Part shown: piece after piece, positions 34,244-41,620 of the stretch | Position numbering within the stretch: the stretch's first letter is position 1 | Layout: each line of letters starts with the position of its first letter | NCBI RefSeq assembly: GCF_028209395.1 | Contig: NZ_JAQLDQ010000017.1 | Span: 1 to 43,614 of the forward strand | Reading direction: 5' to 3' | Origin: Collinsella aerofaciens | GTDB taxonomy: Bacteria > Actinomycetota > Coriobacteriia > Coriobacteriales > Coriobacteriaceae | DNA: 43,614 bases | Notes under the pieces: model-generated | Seen by the model: the letters and a program-made list of their open reading frames with translations, nothing else | The model's database searches: none | Told to the model about the DNA's origin: nothing | Made by a program: the position numbers and the translations under genes

Positions 34244-35485
34244 TTGACCGCCGCAACCACGCCTAAAAGCAAGTCAACCGCCGCCGCGCTCTCCCCCGCG
34301 CGCACCAAGCTCTGCCTAGCGCTACTCGTGCTGTTGGGATTCTCACTCGGCTGCTCCGAGTTCGTGGTCATCGGTATCGAGAGCGACTTGGCAACGGAGC
34401 TCGGCGTATCACTTGCCACTGCGGGCCAGCTCATCAGCGTGTTCGCGCTTGTCTACGCTATCGCTACGCCGGTGCTTGCGCTCAGCACGGGGCGATTCCG
34501 CCGCTACCAGCTGCTCGTGTGCTACAGCATTATCTTTGTGCTCGGCAATCTGGTCATGGCGTTAGCGCCCAACTTCCAGGTGCTGTTTATCTCGCGCATC
34601 ATCCTAGGTTCCGTCTCGGGCGCACTGCTCGCCGTGGGTGTGACGTACATCCCCGAGCTGCTGTCCCCGCAGCAAACTTCGCTTGCCATCTCGGTGGTAT
34701 ATGGTGCGTTTTCCGTAGCAATGGTCTTTGTCACTTCGATCGGCAAGCTTGTGGCCGACACGCTCGACTGGCACGTTGCCATGTACGGCACGCTGGCCTT
34801 TGCCGTTCTGATCTGCGCCGCGCTCGTGGTGTTTATGCCGCGCGCCGGACAGACCGACGAACCCGCCACCTTCCGCGAACAGGCGGGTCTGCTGCGCGAA
34901 CCGAGTATCATCACCGGCATGCTCATCTTTTTGTTTGGCGTAGGATCGGTCTATGTGTTCTACGGCTACGTGACGCCCTATCTTGAGCAGGTGCTGGGCA
35001 TGGGCACTGTTCAGGCGAGCACCACGCTTATGGCCTACGGCGTGTTCTGCCTGATCTCGAACATCTTGGGCGGATGGATCGACGCGCGCTTTGGCATGAA
35101 GGCGCTGCTCGTGACGTTTGTGCTGCAGGCTGTGGCGTTACTCGGGTTGTTTGCTGTGGGCGGCACCATGCCGCTCGCGCTGGTCTTTGTCTTTAGCTTG
35201 GCGATGCTCATGTACCTGTTCTCGGTGTCGTGCATCACGCACTTTATGGACGTGGCACGCAGTCGCCATCCCAAGTCGATGGTACTCGCAAGTTCGGTTG
35301 AGCCCATGGCGTTTAACGTCGGCATCTCGTTTGGCACTGCAGTGGGCGGCGCCGTGGTAAGCAGCATTGGCATTGCGTACGTGGGCGCCGTGGGAGCCGC
35401 GTTCTCGCTTGTGGCCTGGGCGCTTACGCTGGTGACGATTAAGTTGGCTCGCTGGGAGCGCAAGCGGGCGAGGGCGAGGGCGTAG
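34244..35485 (+). CDS. MFS transporter, DHA1-type efflux family
   Basis: This 12-helix major facilitator protein of 413 aa is related to the AraJ/YdhP-like drug:H+ antiporters. It has LLGFSLGCSEFVVIGIESDLATELGVSLATAGQLIS at the first two helices (a family hallmark), the loop after helix 2 STGRFRRYQL, and YIPELLSPQQTSLA between helices 4 and 5. The start is taken as the TTG at 34244 with GGAG about 8 nt upstream; a GTG three codons earlier is possible. It is divergent from the decarboxylase cluster and shares its 160-bp upstream region, so it might export a cluster product, but nothing in the sequence proves this. Confidence 0.88.
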   Translation: MTAATTPKSKSTAAALSPARTKLCLALLVLLGFSLGCSEFVVIGIESDLATELGVSLATAGQLISVFALVYAIATPVLALSTGRFRRYQLLVCYSIIFVLGNLVMALAPNFQVLFISRIILGSVSGALLAVGVTYIPELLSPQQTSLAISVVYGAFSVAMVFVTSIGKLVADTLDWHVAMYGTLAFAVLICAALVVFMPRAGQTDEPATFREQAGLLREPSIITGMLIFLFGVGSVYVFYGYVTPYLEQVLGMGTVQASTTLMAYGVFCLISNILGGWIDARFGMKALLVTFVLQAVALLGLFAVGGTMPLALVFVFSLAMLMYLFSVSCITHFMDVARSRHPKSMVLASSVEPMAFNVGISFGTAVGGAVVSSIGIAYVGAVGAAFSLVAWALTLVTIKLARWERKRARARA

Positions 35486-35541
35486 GCTTAGGCTTAGCTG
35501 CGATACTCGAGTTCGATGATGGCGATTGAAAGGAACCGCGC

Positions 35542-35988
35542 ATGCAACGCGTACTGTTTATCTGCTATGGCAATATCTGCCGCTCGACGATGGCTGAGTC
35601 GGTGTTTACCGAGCTCGTGCGCCGCGCCGAGCGCGAGGACGAATTTGTCATTGACTCCGCCGCCACCTCGACCGAGGAGATTGGCAACCCGCCGCATCAC
35701 GGCACTGTTGCCAAGCTTGCCGAGGTCGGGATTCCCGTTGTCGCACATCGCGCGCGTCAGGTACGCCGCGCGGAGTATAGCGACTGGGACCATATTGTCT
35801 ATATGGATTCCGAGAACGCCCGCGGCCTGCATCGCATCTTTGGTAAGGATCCCGATGGCAAGGTCTCGCGCCTGCTCGATTGGACCGATCGCCCCGGCGA
35901 TGTGGCCGACCCCTGGTATACCGGCAATTTCGATGCCACCTACCGCGATGTGCTCGCCGGTTGCACCGCTATGCTCGAGCAGCTGTAG
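35542..35988 (+). CDS. low-molecular-weight protein tyrosine phosphatase
   Basis: This cytoplasmic phosphatase of 148 aa removes phosphate from tyrosine, for example in capsule-control kinases. The P-loop CYGNICRS fits CX5R near the N-terminus (Cys8, Arg14), and the general-acid Asp lies in VADPWYTG. It is full length. GAAAGGAA lies about 8 nt before the ATG. It is 56 nt after the MFS gene on the same strand, and co-transcription is possible. No tyrosine kinase is in the window. Confidence 0.92.
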   Translation: MQRVLFICYGNICRSTMAESVFTELVRRAEREDEFVIDSAATSTEEIGNPPHHGTVAKLAEVGIPVVAHRARQVRRAEYSDWDHIVYMDSENARGLHRIFGKDPDGKVSRLLDWTDRPGDVADPWYTGNFDATYRDVLAGCTAMLEQL

Positions 35989-36023
35989 GCAAGCGAGCGC
36001 ACGGGCCGCGCTATCAGCATACA

Positions 36024-36150
36024 TCGAGCGAGGATTTTCTCCCCCATACAAATCGAGCGTGGATTTTCTCCCACTTTGAGCGCGAAATAGCTCCAAAAAC
36101 GGGAGATAATCCACGCTCGATATTTCGACGGCAGAAAATCCTCGCTCGAT
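36024..36150. repeat. nested palindrome element E, copy 1
   Basis: The outer arms CGAGCGAGGATTTTCT (36025-36040) and its complement (36133-36148) enclose inner arms CGAGCGTGGATTTTCTCCC (36054-36072) and GGGAGATAATCCACGCTCG (36101-36119). The outer pair uses AGG/CCT and the inner pair TGG/CCA. Element C copy 2 follows. Confidence 0.85.
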
Positions 36151-36166
36151 ACTCACCGACGAGCTC

Positions 36167-36199
36167 AATGTGACAAAGGGACTGTCCATTTGTCACATT
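36167..36199. repeat. hairpin element C, copy 2
   Basis: Perfect 11-bp arms AATGTGACAAA and TTTGTCACATT around GGGACTGTCCA. It ends one base before the stop codon of the ATPase at 36201. It is the best-formed copy of the family. Confidence 0.85.
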
Positions 36200-36200
36200 C

Positions 36201-37562
36201 CTAGACAGGTTTGACCTCCAGCTTTATCCCCTCGACACGGGAGTCGCCCAAAACATCCGGAAGGGTCCAAGTCGCATACAGAGGCAGATAGAGAACGCCC
36301 CCGTCACGCTCAACGTTGCCTCTCGAGAAAACAATCCCGCGCTTTACGCCATACTCGGCCGTTTCTAGCACATGGTTCAACGCGGCGTGCGCATGGTAAT
36401 ACGTCCCCAATTTAACCTCGATGGGCACAGCCGTCCCATCCGGGCCGTCAATCACGAAATCGACCTCGCCCCGTTTCTTGGTCTGGTAGTAATACAGCCC
36501 TCTTCCCTGGGCAGCCAGCTGCTGAGCCACCACGTTTTCGTACACGCCGCCGAGGTTGGGCTCCTTGCTGTCGAGGTACGCCGCCTGGGCGACCCCGATA
36601 GGATAACGGGCCATCAGCATCCCGATATCGGACTGGTACAGCTTGAACTGGGACGCCCGTGCCGTCTTAAGCAGTGGGGACTTGGGCTCGGTCACGATGT
36701 CGGTCTTGAGAGCGACGCCGGCATCGACAAGCCAGACAAAATCTCGCTGGTATTTCTCGTAATGCGCCTTGGGATCTATGGAGTTGAGCACGAAACGCTT
36801 GTTCTCGCCCTCCAGCATGACAGGAAGCTGGTCGAAGATACTCTGCACCTGGAGCGCGCGCCCGTTCGCGTATTTCGAGATATCCCGACGGTATTGCCCG
36901 TTCAGCTCGGACTGGAGCTGGCGGACAGATGCCAGATCACCCTGCGTGTCGAGGAAGCGCTGCACGATCTCCGGCATACCGCCGACGACGATATAGGTCC
37001 TGAAGTTTGCCATCATTGCGTCGTGAATATAACCAGGAACCGGCGTCTCGTTGCGGCACGCATCGCAAATCGAGCGCCGCGCCTCTTCGCTCACCCCGAT
37101 TGCCCAGCTGAACTCCTCAAAATCCAGCGGGAACATCCTGAGCTCATGGACGTACCCCACGGGATAAGACCTGACGCCCTTGAATTGGGTCCCAAGCATG
37201 GACCCCGAGAATGCCCAGCGACAACGGCCGTCCTCGACAAGGAACTTGGCCATCGTCATGATGTCCGGCGCCTCCTGCACCTCGTCGATAAACACGAGGG
37301 TCTCGCCCGGCGCTATCGACTTTCCCGAGAGAAGCGTCACCCTGCTAATGAAATCATCGGCATCTCGCGCCTCGAGGAGAGCGTCCCTTGCCTGGCGATT
37401 TTCCATGAGGTTGAGCTCGATGTAGGTTGCGTAGTTCGACTTACCGAACTCGCGAATCGAGTAGCTCTTGCCGATTTGGCGAGAACCCGTGACGAGCAGC
37501 GCCTTTCGTTCGATGAATCTCTGCCAACGATTAAGCTCGTCTGCGATTTTCCTGCGCAACAT
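36201..37562 (-). CDS. AAA (AAA_14) ATPase with DUF4143 domain
   Basis: This is a 453-aa P-loop ATPase of the AAA_14/DUF4143 class, widespread in gut bacteria and of unknown role. Walker A TGSRQIGKS, Walker B LVFIDEVQEAP, a sensor SGSMLG and the GGMPEIVQRFLD segment are followed by the C-terminal DUF4143 region, which has a PD-(D/E)XK-like core (GEVDFVIDGPDGTAVPIEVKLG). The ATG at 37562 has AAGGGAG upstream; a GTG six codons earlier is possible. It is flanked by copies of element E, and three phased 17-bp repeats lie upstream. It is likely a recently acquired or self-contained cassette. Confidence 0.9.
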   Translation of the reverse strand: MLRRKIADELNRWQRFIERKALLVTGSRQIGKSYSIREFGKSNYATYIELNLMENRQARDALLEARDADDFISRVTLLSGKSIAPGETLVFIDEVQEAPDIMTMAKFLVEDGRCRWAFSGSMLGTQFKGVRSYPVGYVHELRMFPLDFEEFSWAIGVSEEARRSICDACRNETPVPGYIHDAMMANFRTYIVVGGMPEIVQRFLDTQGDLASVRQLQSELNGQYRRDISKYANGRALQVQSIFDQLPVMLEGENKRFVLNSIDPKAHYEKYQRDFVWLVDAGVALKTDIVTEPKSPLLKTARASQFKLYQSDIGMLMARYPIGVAQAAYLDSKEPNLGGVYENVVAQQLAAQGRGLYYYQTKKRGEVDFVIDGPDGTAVPIEVKLGTYYHAHAALNHVLETAEYGVKRGIVFSRGNVERDGGVLYLPLYATWTLPDVLGDSRVEGIKLEVKPV

Positions 37563-37585
37563 AAGCTCTCCCTTCGCCACGATAA

Positions 37586-37668
37586 ATGAAATTCAGAAAT
37601 TTATATCGACTATTATCAATGAAATGCAGAAATTTTTAGTACCGAAATTGGATGAAATGCAGAAATTT
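37586..37668. repeat. three iterons upstream of the AAA ATPase gene
   Basis: ATGAAAT(G/T)CAGAAATTT occurs at 37586-37602, 37619-37635 and 37652-37668, with an exact 33-bp period. The first lies about 24 nt before the ATG at 37562. This spacing puts the sites on one face of the helix, as in a cooperative operator. Only one base differs among the copies. Confidence 0.85.
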
Positions 37669-37738
37669 GACCTTACTCGCATACAGAATATAGACGAGAG
37701 CGCCTAAGCATAAGCGAGCTCATGATTCCCATATACAA

Positions 37739-37835
37739 ATCGAGCGTGGATTTTCTCCCACTTTGAGCGTTCAATCGCGCCCAAAACGGGAGAAAATCCA
37801 CGCTCAATGTTTCAATGGGAGAAAATCCTCGCTCG
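37739..37835. repeat. nested palindrome element E, copy 2
   Basis: The inner arms CGAGCGTGGATTTTCTCCC (37741-37759) and GGGAGAAAATCCACGCT (37788-37804) are intact, and the outer right arm GGGAGAAAATCCTCGCTCG (37817-37835) is present. The outer left arm is only a relic. It abuts the stop of the cysteine-rich gene at 37837. Confidence 0.82.
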
Positions 37836-37836
37836 G

Positions 37837-38166
37837 CTACTCGTCGACGATCTCGGCGAGCCAGACGTTTAACGTATCGACCTCGGGGCAGCAGAACTTT
37901 GCCGTACCAGGCTCGTTGCCAGGTACGGTTCCGCCATAGCGCAGGATATCGATATAGGGAAAGCCCACATGGCAGGCCATGGCGCACATCTTGCCGCGGT
38001 CTCGGTCAAAGTCAAAGACGTCGCCCGGCTTGTGACCATGGTGGCAGCGGCACGTCCCCAGCTGGTCCACGCAGCTCACGCGGATACGCGGCCGCTTGCC
38101 ACGCGGCGCGCCGAGCGGCCTGTTCTCGCCCGCAGGCTTGACGCCGCCCTCGCCAGCGTTACTCAT
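37837..38166 (-). CDS. small cysteine-rich protein, TIGR04076-like
   Basis: A 109-aa protein with conserved cysteines: VSCVDQLGTCRC near the middle, MCAMACHVGFPYID, and FCCPEVDTLNVW near the end. GDVFDF, the P-x-I-x-x-L-x-x-GG pattern and CC resemble the TIGR04076 family as I remember it, whose function is unknown; metal or cluster binding is a guess from the cysteines. The first 28 or so residues are basic and not conserved. The ATG at 38166 overlaps the end of the pyridoxamine-kinase gene by 8 nt, so translation is probably coupled. Confidence 0.75.
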   Translation of the reverse strand: MSNAGEGGVKPAGENRPLGAPRGKRPRIRVSCVDQLGTCRCHHGHKPGDVFDFDRDRGKMCAMACHVGFPYIDILRYGGTVPGNEPGTAKFCCPEVDTLNVWLAEIVDE

Positions 38167-38983
38167 GGTCAATCACATCCAGGCAGGCCTCGATGGGAAG
38201 GCCGGCCGACTTGTCCTCTTGGTCGGCATTGCGCTCGATAAGCTCAGCCACCACACGCATGGCATCGGACGTCGCGCGCTGCAGACTCCAACCTGCCATA
38301 ACGCGGCCCATGAGCACCGCCGAGAACGTATCGCCCGTGCCCGGGAAATAGACCGGAATGAGCTCAAAGGGAATCGTGAAGTACTCCCCCGCCACATGGT
38401 CGTAACCGATAACCGCGTTCGTGCCATTTACCACGGCGCTCGTAATGACCACCGACTTGGCACCCAGCTCGCGCACGGCGTCCACAAGGGCGCGGGCCTC
38501 ATCGGGCGTGATCTGCTCTGCAATAGGCGTATCGGCGAGCAGACAGGCCTCGGTGTAGTTGGGCACCGCGTAGTCTGCGCACTCCAGCAGGTGCCGCATA
38601 AGGCCAATCGTGGACTCGGGCACACCGGCATAGAGCTTGCCGTTGTCGCCCATGATGGGATCGACGAACACCTTGGTGCCCTTTTGCGCGCGGCGGTGGC
38701 AAAAGTCCGAGATGATACGCGTCTCTTCCTCGGTCACGATAAAGCCGGTCGAGATGGCGTCGAACTCAAAGCCGAGCTCCTCCCAGATGGCGAGGCTCTG
38801 GCGCACGTACTCGGTGGTGTCGTGGATGTAGAACTTGGGATAGTTGAGCGTATCGGACACAAGTGCCGTCGGCAGGTTATGGATACGGTAGCCCATGTGC
38901 GACAGCACCGGCAGCATGGCGGAAAGCGCGACCTTGCCGTAGCCGCACATATCGTTAATCAGCAGCAGCTGAGTATTCTTCAT
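38159..38983 (-). CDS. pyridoxamine kinase / PfkB-like kinase
   Basis: This ribokinase-fold vitamin kinase of 274 aa is predicted to phosphorylate pyridoxal, pyridoxamine or a related alcohol in B6 salvage. It has an N-terminal LLINDMCGYGKVALSAMLPVLSHMG, VFVDPIMGDNGKLY, PNYTEACLLA and the catalytic anion hole and base GTGDTFSAVLMG. The ATG at 38983 matches the family N-terminus. It overlaps the cysteine-rich gene by 8 nt. Confidence 0.9.
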   Translation of the reverse strand: MKNTQLLLINDMCGYGKVALSAMLPVLSHMGYRIHNLPTALVSDTLNYPKFYIHDTTEYVRQSLAIWEELGFEFDAISTGFIVTEEETRIISDFCHRRAQKGTKVFVDPIMGDNGKLYAGVPESTIGLMRHLLECADYAVPNYTEACLLADTPIAEQITPDEARALVDAVRELGAKSVVITSAVVNGTNAVIGYDHVAGEYFTIPFELIPVYFPGTGDTFSAVLMGRVMAGWSLQRATSDAMRVVAELIERNADQEDKSAGLPIEACLDVIDHE

Positions 38984-39122
38984 GAGGGTCTCCCTTGTTT
39001 CGGGCGCGGCGCGGCAGCGCCACAGTGCGACTAAGTGTAGCGCAGGGGACGTTGTGAACGGGCGCTGGCACCGCAGAGGACGAATTGTTGCGGAAAGGTT
39101 ACGGGAAGGAGGAAGTTAGTCG
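38984..39122. other. intergenic stretch upstream of the kinase
   Basis: Part of the 326-bp gap between divergent genes. No gene is seen. It should carry the promoter of the kinase gene, but no box stands out. Confidence 0.4.
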
Positions 39123-39200
39123 TTGGGGACGTTCTTAAATGACTAGTCGACACAAGGAGTGTCCCCAAATGCCGGCACATAAGGAACGTCCCTAAGTGCC
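39123..39200. repeat. hairpin element D copy 2 with a C-like hairpin
   Basis: TTGGGGACGTTCTTAAATGA pairs with GTGTCCCCAA across an ACTAGT core (39123-39168). A second hairpin GGCAC/GTGCC with AAGGAACGTCCCT inside follows (39174-39200) and resembles element C. The pair echoes 21499-21581, but here it lies between divergent genes. Confidence 0.7.
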
Positions 39201-39225
39201 GCTCGAACATAATAAGTTTGGTACC

Positions 39226-39254
39226 TTGACATTTATTTACCGTGCTCCTAAATT
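39226..39254 (+). promoter_or_regulatory. promoter of the MarR-ABC operon
   Basis: TTGACA at 39226-39231, a 17-bp spacer and TAAATT at 39249-39254. The -35 is consensus. CCTAA and TTAGG half-sites overlap the -10 and a further CCTAAC lies downstream, as expected for MarR autoregulation. Confidence 0.82.
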
Positions 39255-39285
39255 GGTTAGGCACAAAACAATTCAACTACCTAAC
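39247..39285. promoter_or_regulatory. candidate MarR operator half-sites
   Basis: CCTAA-ATTGG-TTAGG at 39247-39261 is an inverted repeat over the -10 region, and CCTAAC about 20 nt further on is a third half-site. Binding here would block the promoter. Confidence 0.5.
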
Positions 39286-39309
39286 TAAAGAAAGGAGCGA
39301 AGCTTAGAT

Positions 39310-39813
39310 ATGTGTGTTGAACCACTCGTCCTTCCGCATGAGCCCAGCGGTGACCCGTCGCAACCGGTAGACATACCCGAAGCGGTCAGCGCCGAAGACA
39401 AACTCGCCAAGCGCATCCTGAGCGGCCTGGGCTTTTGCGGCCATTACATGCATTTTCATGGCGGAGGCGTGTCCGGCAAGGCGCCCATCATCTGCCTGCT
39501 GGCCAAGCAACCCGGCGGCGAGATGTCGCAGCAGGAACTCGGCATGCACTTTGACCTCAAGCCGGGGTCGCTTTCCGAGATCCTGTCCAAGCTCGAGCTC
39601 AACGGCCTCATCGAGCGCAGCCGTAACCCCAAGGATCGACGGCAGCTCACCATTCGCCTGACCGAAACCGGCCGGGAAAACGCCCGCATCGACCAGGCGG
39701 CCCGCATTCGCTTTAGAGAGCAGGCCTTTAGCGCGCTCACCCATGACGAGCGCGAGGACCTCGCCGAAATGCTCGATAAAATCCGCGTAACCTGGGAGGA
39801 ACTGGATGATTAA
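39310..39813 (+). CDS. MarR family transcriptional regulator
   Basis: A 167-aa winged-helix repressor, likely sensing a toxic ligand and controlling the exporter behind it. The DNA-binding core has MSQQELGMHFDLKPGSLSEILSKLELNGLIERSRNPKDRRQLTIRLTETG (helices and wing). The first 30 or so residues are an unusual extension. An AGGAG lies 13 nt before the ATG, longer than ideal, so a slightly different start is possible. It overlaps the first ABC gene by 8 nt. Confidence 0.92.
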   Translation: MCVEPLVLPHEPSGDPSQPVDIPEAVSAEDKLAKRILSGLGFCGHYMHFHGGGVSGKAPIICLLAKQPGGEMSQQELGMHFDLKPGSLSEILSKLELNGLIERSRNPKDRRQLTIRLTETGRENARIDQAARIRFREQAFSALTHDEREDLAEMLDKIRVTWEELDD

Positions 39814-41620
39814 AACCCTCATGGGCAGCATCCGCGACTATATGAAAGTCACCGTTGCCACGCCGTTGCTCGTGCTTGGCGAGGTGCTCTGCGAGATGCT
39901 GATTCCATTTATCACCGCCAACCTGATCGACGCCATCAAAGACGGCGCCACCGTAGCCGAGATGCTTCCCACCGCGGGCCTTTTGGTGCTCATCGCGCTG
40001 ACATCGCTTGCTTTTGGCGCCGCGGCAGGCGTCACCTGCAGCCATGCGAGCTGCGGCTTCGCCAAGAACCTGCGTCACGACCTGTTCTACAAAATCCAGA
40101 CGTTCAGCTTTGCCAACATCGATGAGTTCTCGAGCTCCTCGCTCGTCACGCGCCTGACCACCGACATCAACAACGTGCAGCAGGCCTTTATGATGATCAT
40201 CCGTATCGCCGTGCGCGCGCCGCTGGTATTGATCTTCGCCTTTACCATGGCATTTATCATGGGCGGCAGCGTTGCCATGGTCTACCTGGTCATCATTCCG
40301 CTGCTGGGCTTTGGGCTGTTCTTTATCATCTTTAAGGTGCGCCCCATCTTCTCGCGCGTGTTCCACAAGTACGATGCCCTTAACGAGTCCGTCGAGGAAA
40401 ACGTCACCGGCATGCGCGTGGTTAAGAGCTACGTACGCGAAGACTTTGAGAAGGAGAAGTTCGCGGCCGCCGCGCGCGATGTCCAGACGGACTTCACCCG
40501 CGCCGAGAAGCTGCTCGCCTTTAACAACCCCATGATGAACATCTGCGTCAACGGCGCGTTTGTCGTCATCATCTACCTGGGCTCCAAGCTCATCATCACG
40601 AGCCAGGGCACGCTGTTCGACGTGGGCCAGCTCTCCTCGACCTTTACCTATGGTTTCCAGATTCTCATGAGCCTGATGCAGCTGTCGATGATCTTTGTCA
40701 TGGTGACCATGGCCGACGAATCGGCACACCGCATTGCCGAGGTGCTGGCCGCCGAGCCCACGATCGCCGATCCCGCCGAGCCCGTGCTCGAGGTTGCCGA
40801 CGGTTCCATCGACTTTGACCACGTGAGTTTTAAGTATTCCAAGCATGCGAAGCGCCAGGCGCTCGACGATATCGACCTGCACATTACGAGCGGCGAGACC
40901 ATCGGCATCATCGGCGGCACCGGCTCGGCCAAGTCCACGCTCGTTAACCTCATCGCCCGCCTGTACGACACCACCGAAGGCGCTGTGCGCGTGGGCGGCG
41001 CGGACGTGCGCGACTACGACCTGGACGCGCTGCGTCACCAGGTCGCCATGGTGCTGCAGAAAAACGTGCTGTTTAGCGGCACCATCGCCGAGAACCTGCG
41101 TTGGGGCGACCCGAACGCCACCGACGAGGAAGTCCGCGAGGCAGCGCATCTGGCCTGCGCCGACGAGTTTGTCGACGGTTTCCCCAAGGGCTACGACACC
41201 TGGATCGAACAGGGCGGCTCTAATGTTTCGGGCGGTCAGAAGCAGCGCCTGTGCATTGCACGCGCCCTGCTGCGTCGCCCCAAGATCTTGATCCTGGACG
41301 ACTCCACCAGCGCCGTCGACACCAAGACCGACGCAAAGATCCGCGCAGGACTGGCAAGCTATCTGCCCAACACGACCAAGCTCATCATCGCCCAGCGCAT
41401 CAGCTCCGTGCAGGACGCAGACCGTATCATCGTCATGGAGGGCGGCCGTATCGCGCAGATCGGCAACCATGACGAGCTGCTTAAGACAAGCGAGATCTAC
41501 CGCGAGACCTTCACCTCGCAAAACAAGATGAGCGCCGAGGGCGAAGGGGCCGTCGAGGCCGACACCGAGGCATCCGCAACGCAAGCTCAGACTCAGGAAG
41601 GAGGCGAGGCCCATGAGTAA
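39806..41620 (+). CDS. heterodimeric ABC exporter subunit with degenerate ATPase site
   Basis: This ABC transporter half, an exporter with six membrane helices fused to an ATPase, has 604 aa. The ATPase part has Walker A GGTGSAKST, the signature NVSGGQKQR and Walker B ILILDDSTSAVD. The residue after the Walker B aspartate is Asp instead of the catalytic Glu, as in the non-hydrolysing half of LmrCD/EfrCD/TM287-288-type pairs. A short tail rich in Glu and Ala follows. It overlaps both its neighbours by 8 nt (MarR upstream, the partner subunit downstream). Confidence 0.94.
   Translation: MIKTLMGSIRDYMKVTVATPLLVLGEVLCEMLIPFITANLIDAIKDGATVAEMLPTAGLLVLIALTSLAFGAAAGVTCSHASCGFAKNLRHDLFYKIQTFSFANIDEFSSSSLVTRLTTDINNVQQAFMMIIRIAVRAPLVLIFAFTMAFIMGGSVAMVYLVIIPLLGFGLFFIIFKVRPIFSRVFHKYDALNESVEENVTGMRVVKSYVREDFEKEKFAAAARDVQTDFTRAEKLLAFNNPMMNICVNGAFVVIIYLGSKLIITSQGTLFDVGQLSSTFTYGFQILMSLMQLSMIFVMVTMADESAHRIAEVLAAEPTIADPAEPVLEVADGSIDFDHVSFKYSKHAKRQALDDIDLHITSGETIGIIGGTGSAKSTLVNLIARLYDTTEGAVRVGGADVRDYDLDALRHQVAMVLQKNVLFSGTIAENLRWGDPNATDEEVREAAHLACADEFVDGFPKGYDTWIEQGGSNVSGGQKQRLCIARALLRRPKILILDDSTSAVDTKTDAKIRAGLASYLPNTTKLIIAQRISSVQDADRIIVMEGGRIAQIGNHDELLKTSEIYRETFTSQNKMSAEGEGAVEADTEASATQAQTQEGGEAHE

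Noticed and set aside
37586..37668. Regular 33-bp repeat as a CRISPR array
   Set aside because: Only three 17-bp repeats with 16-bp gaps, no cas genes, and placement over a promoter. Operator iterons fit better.
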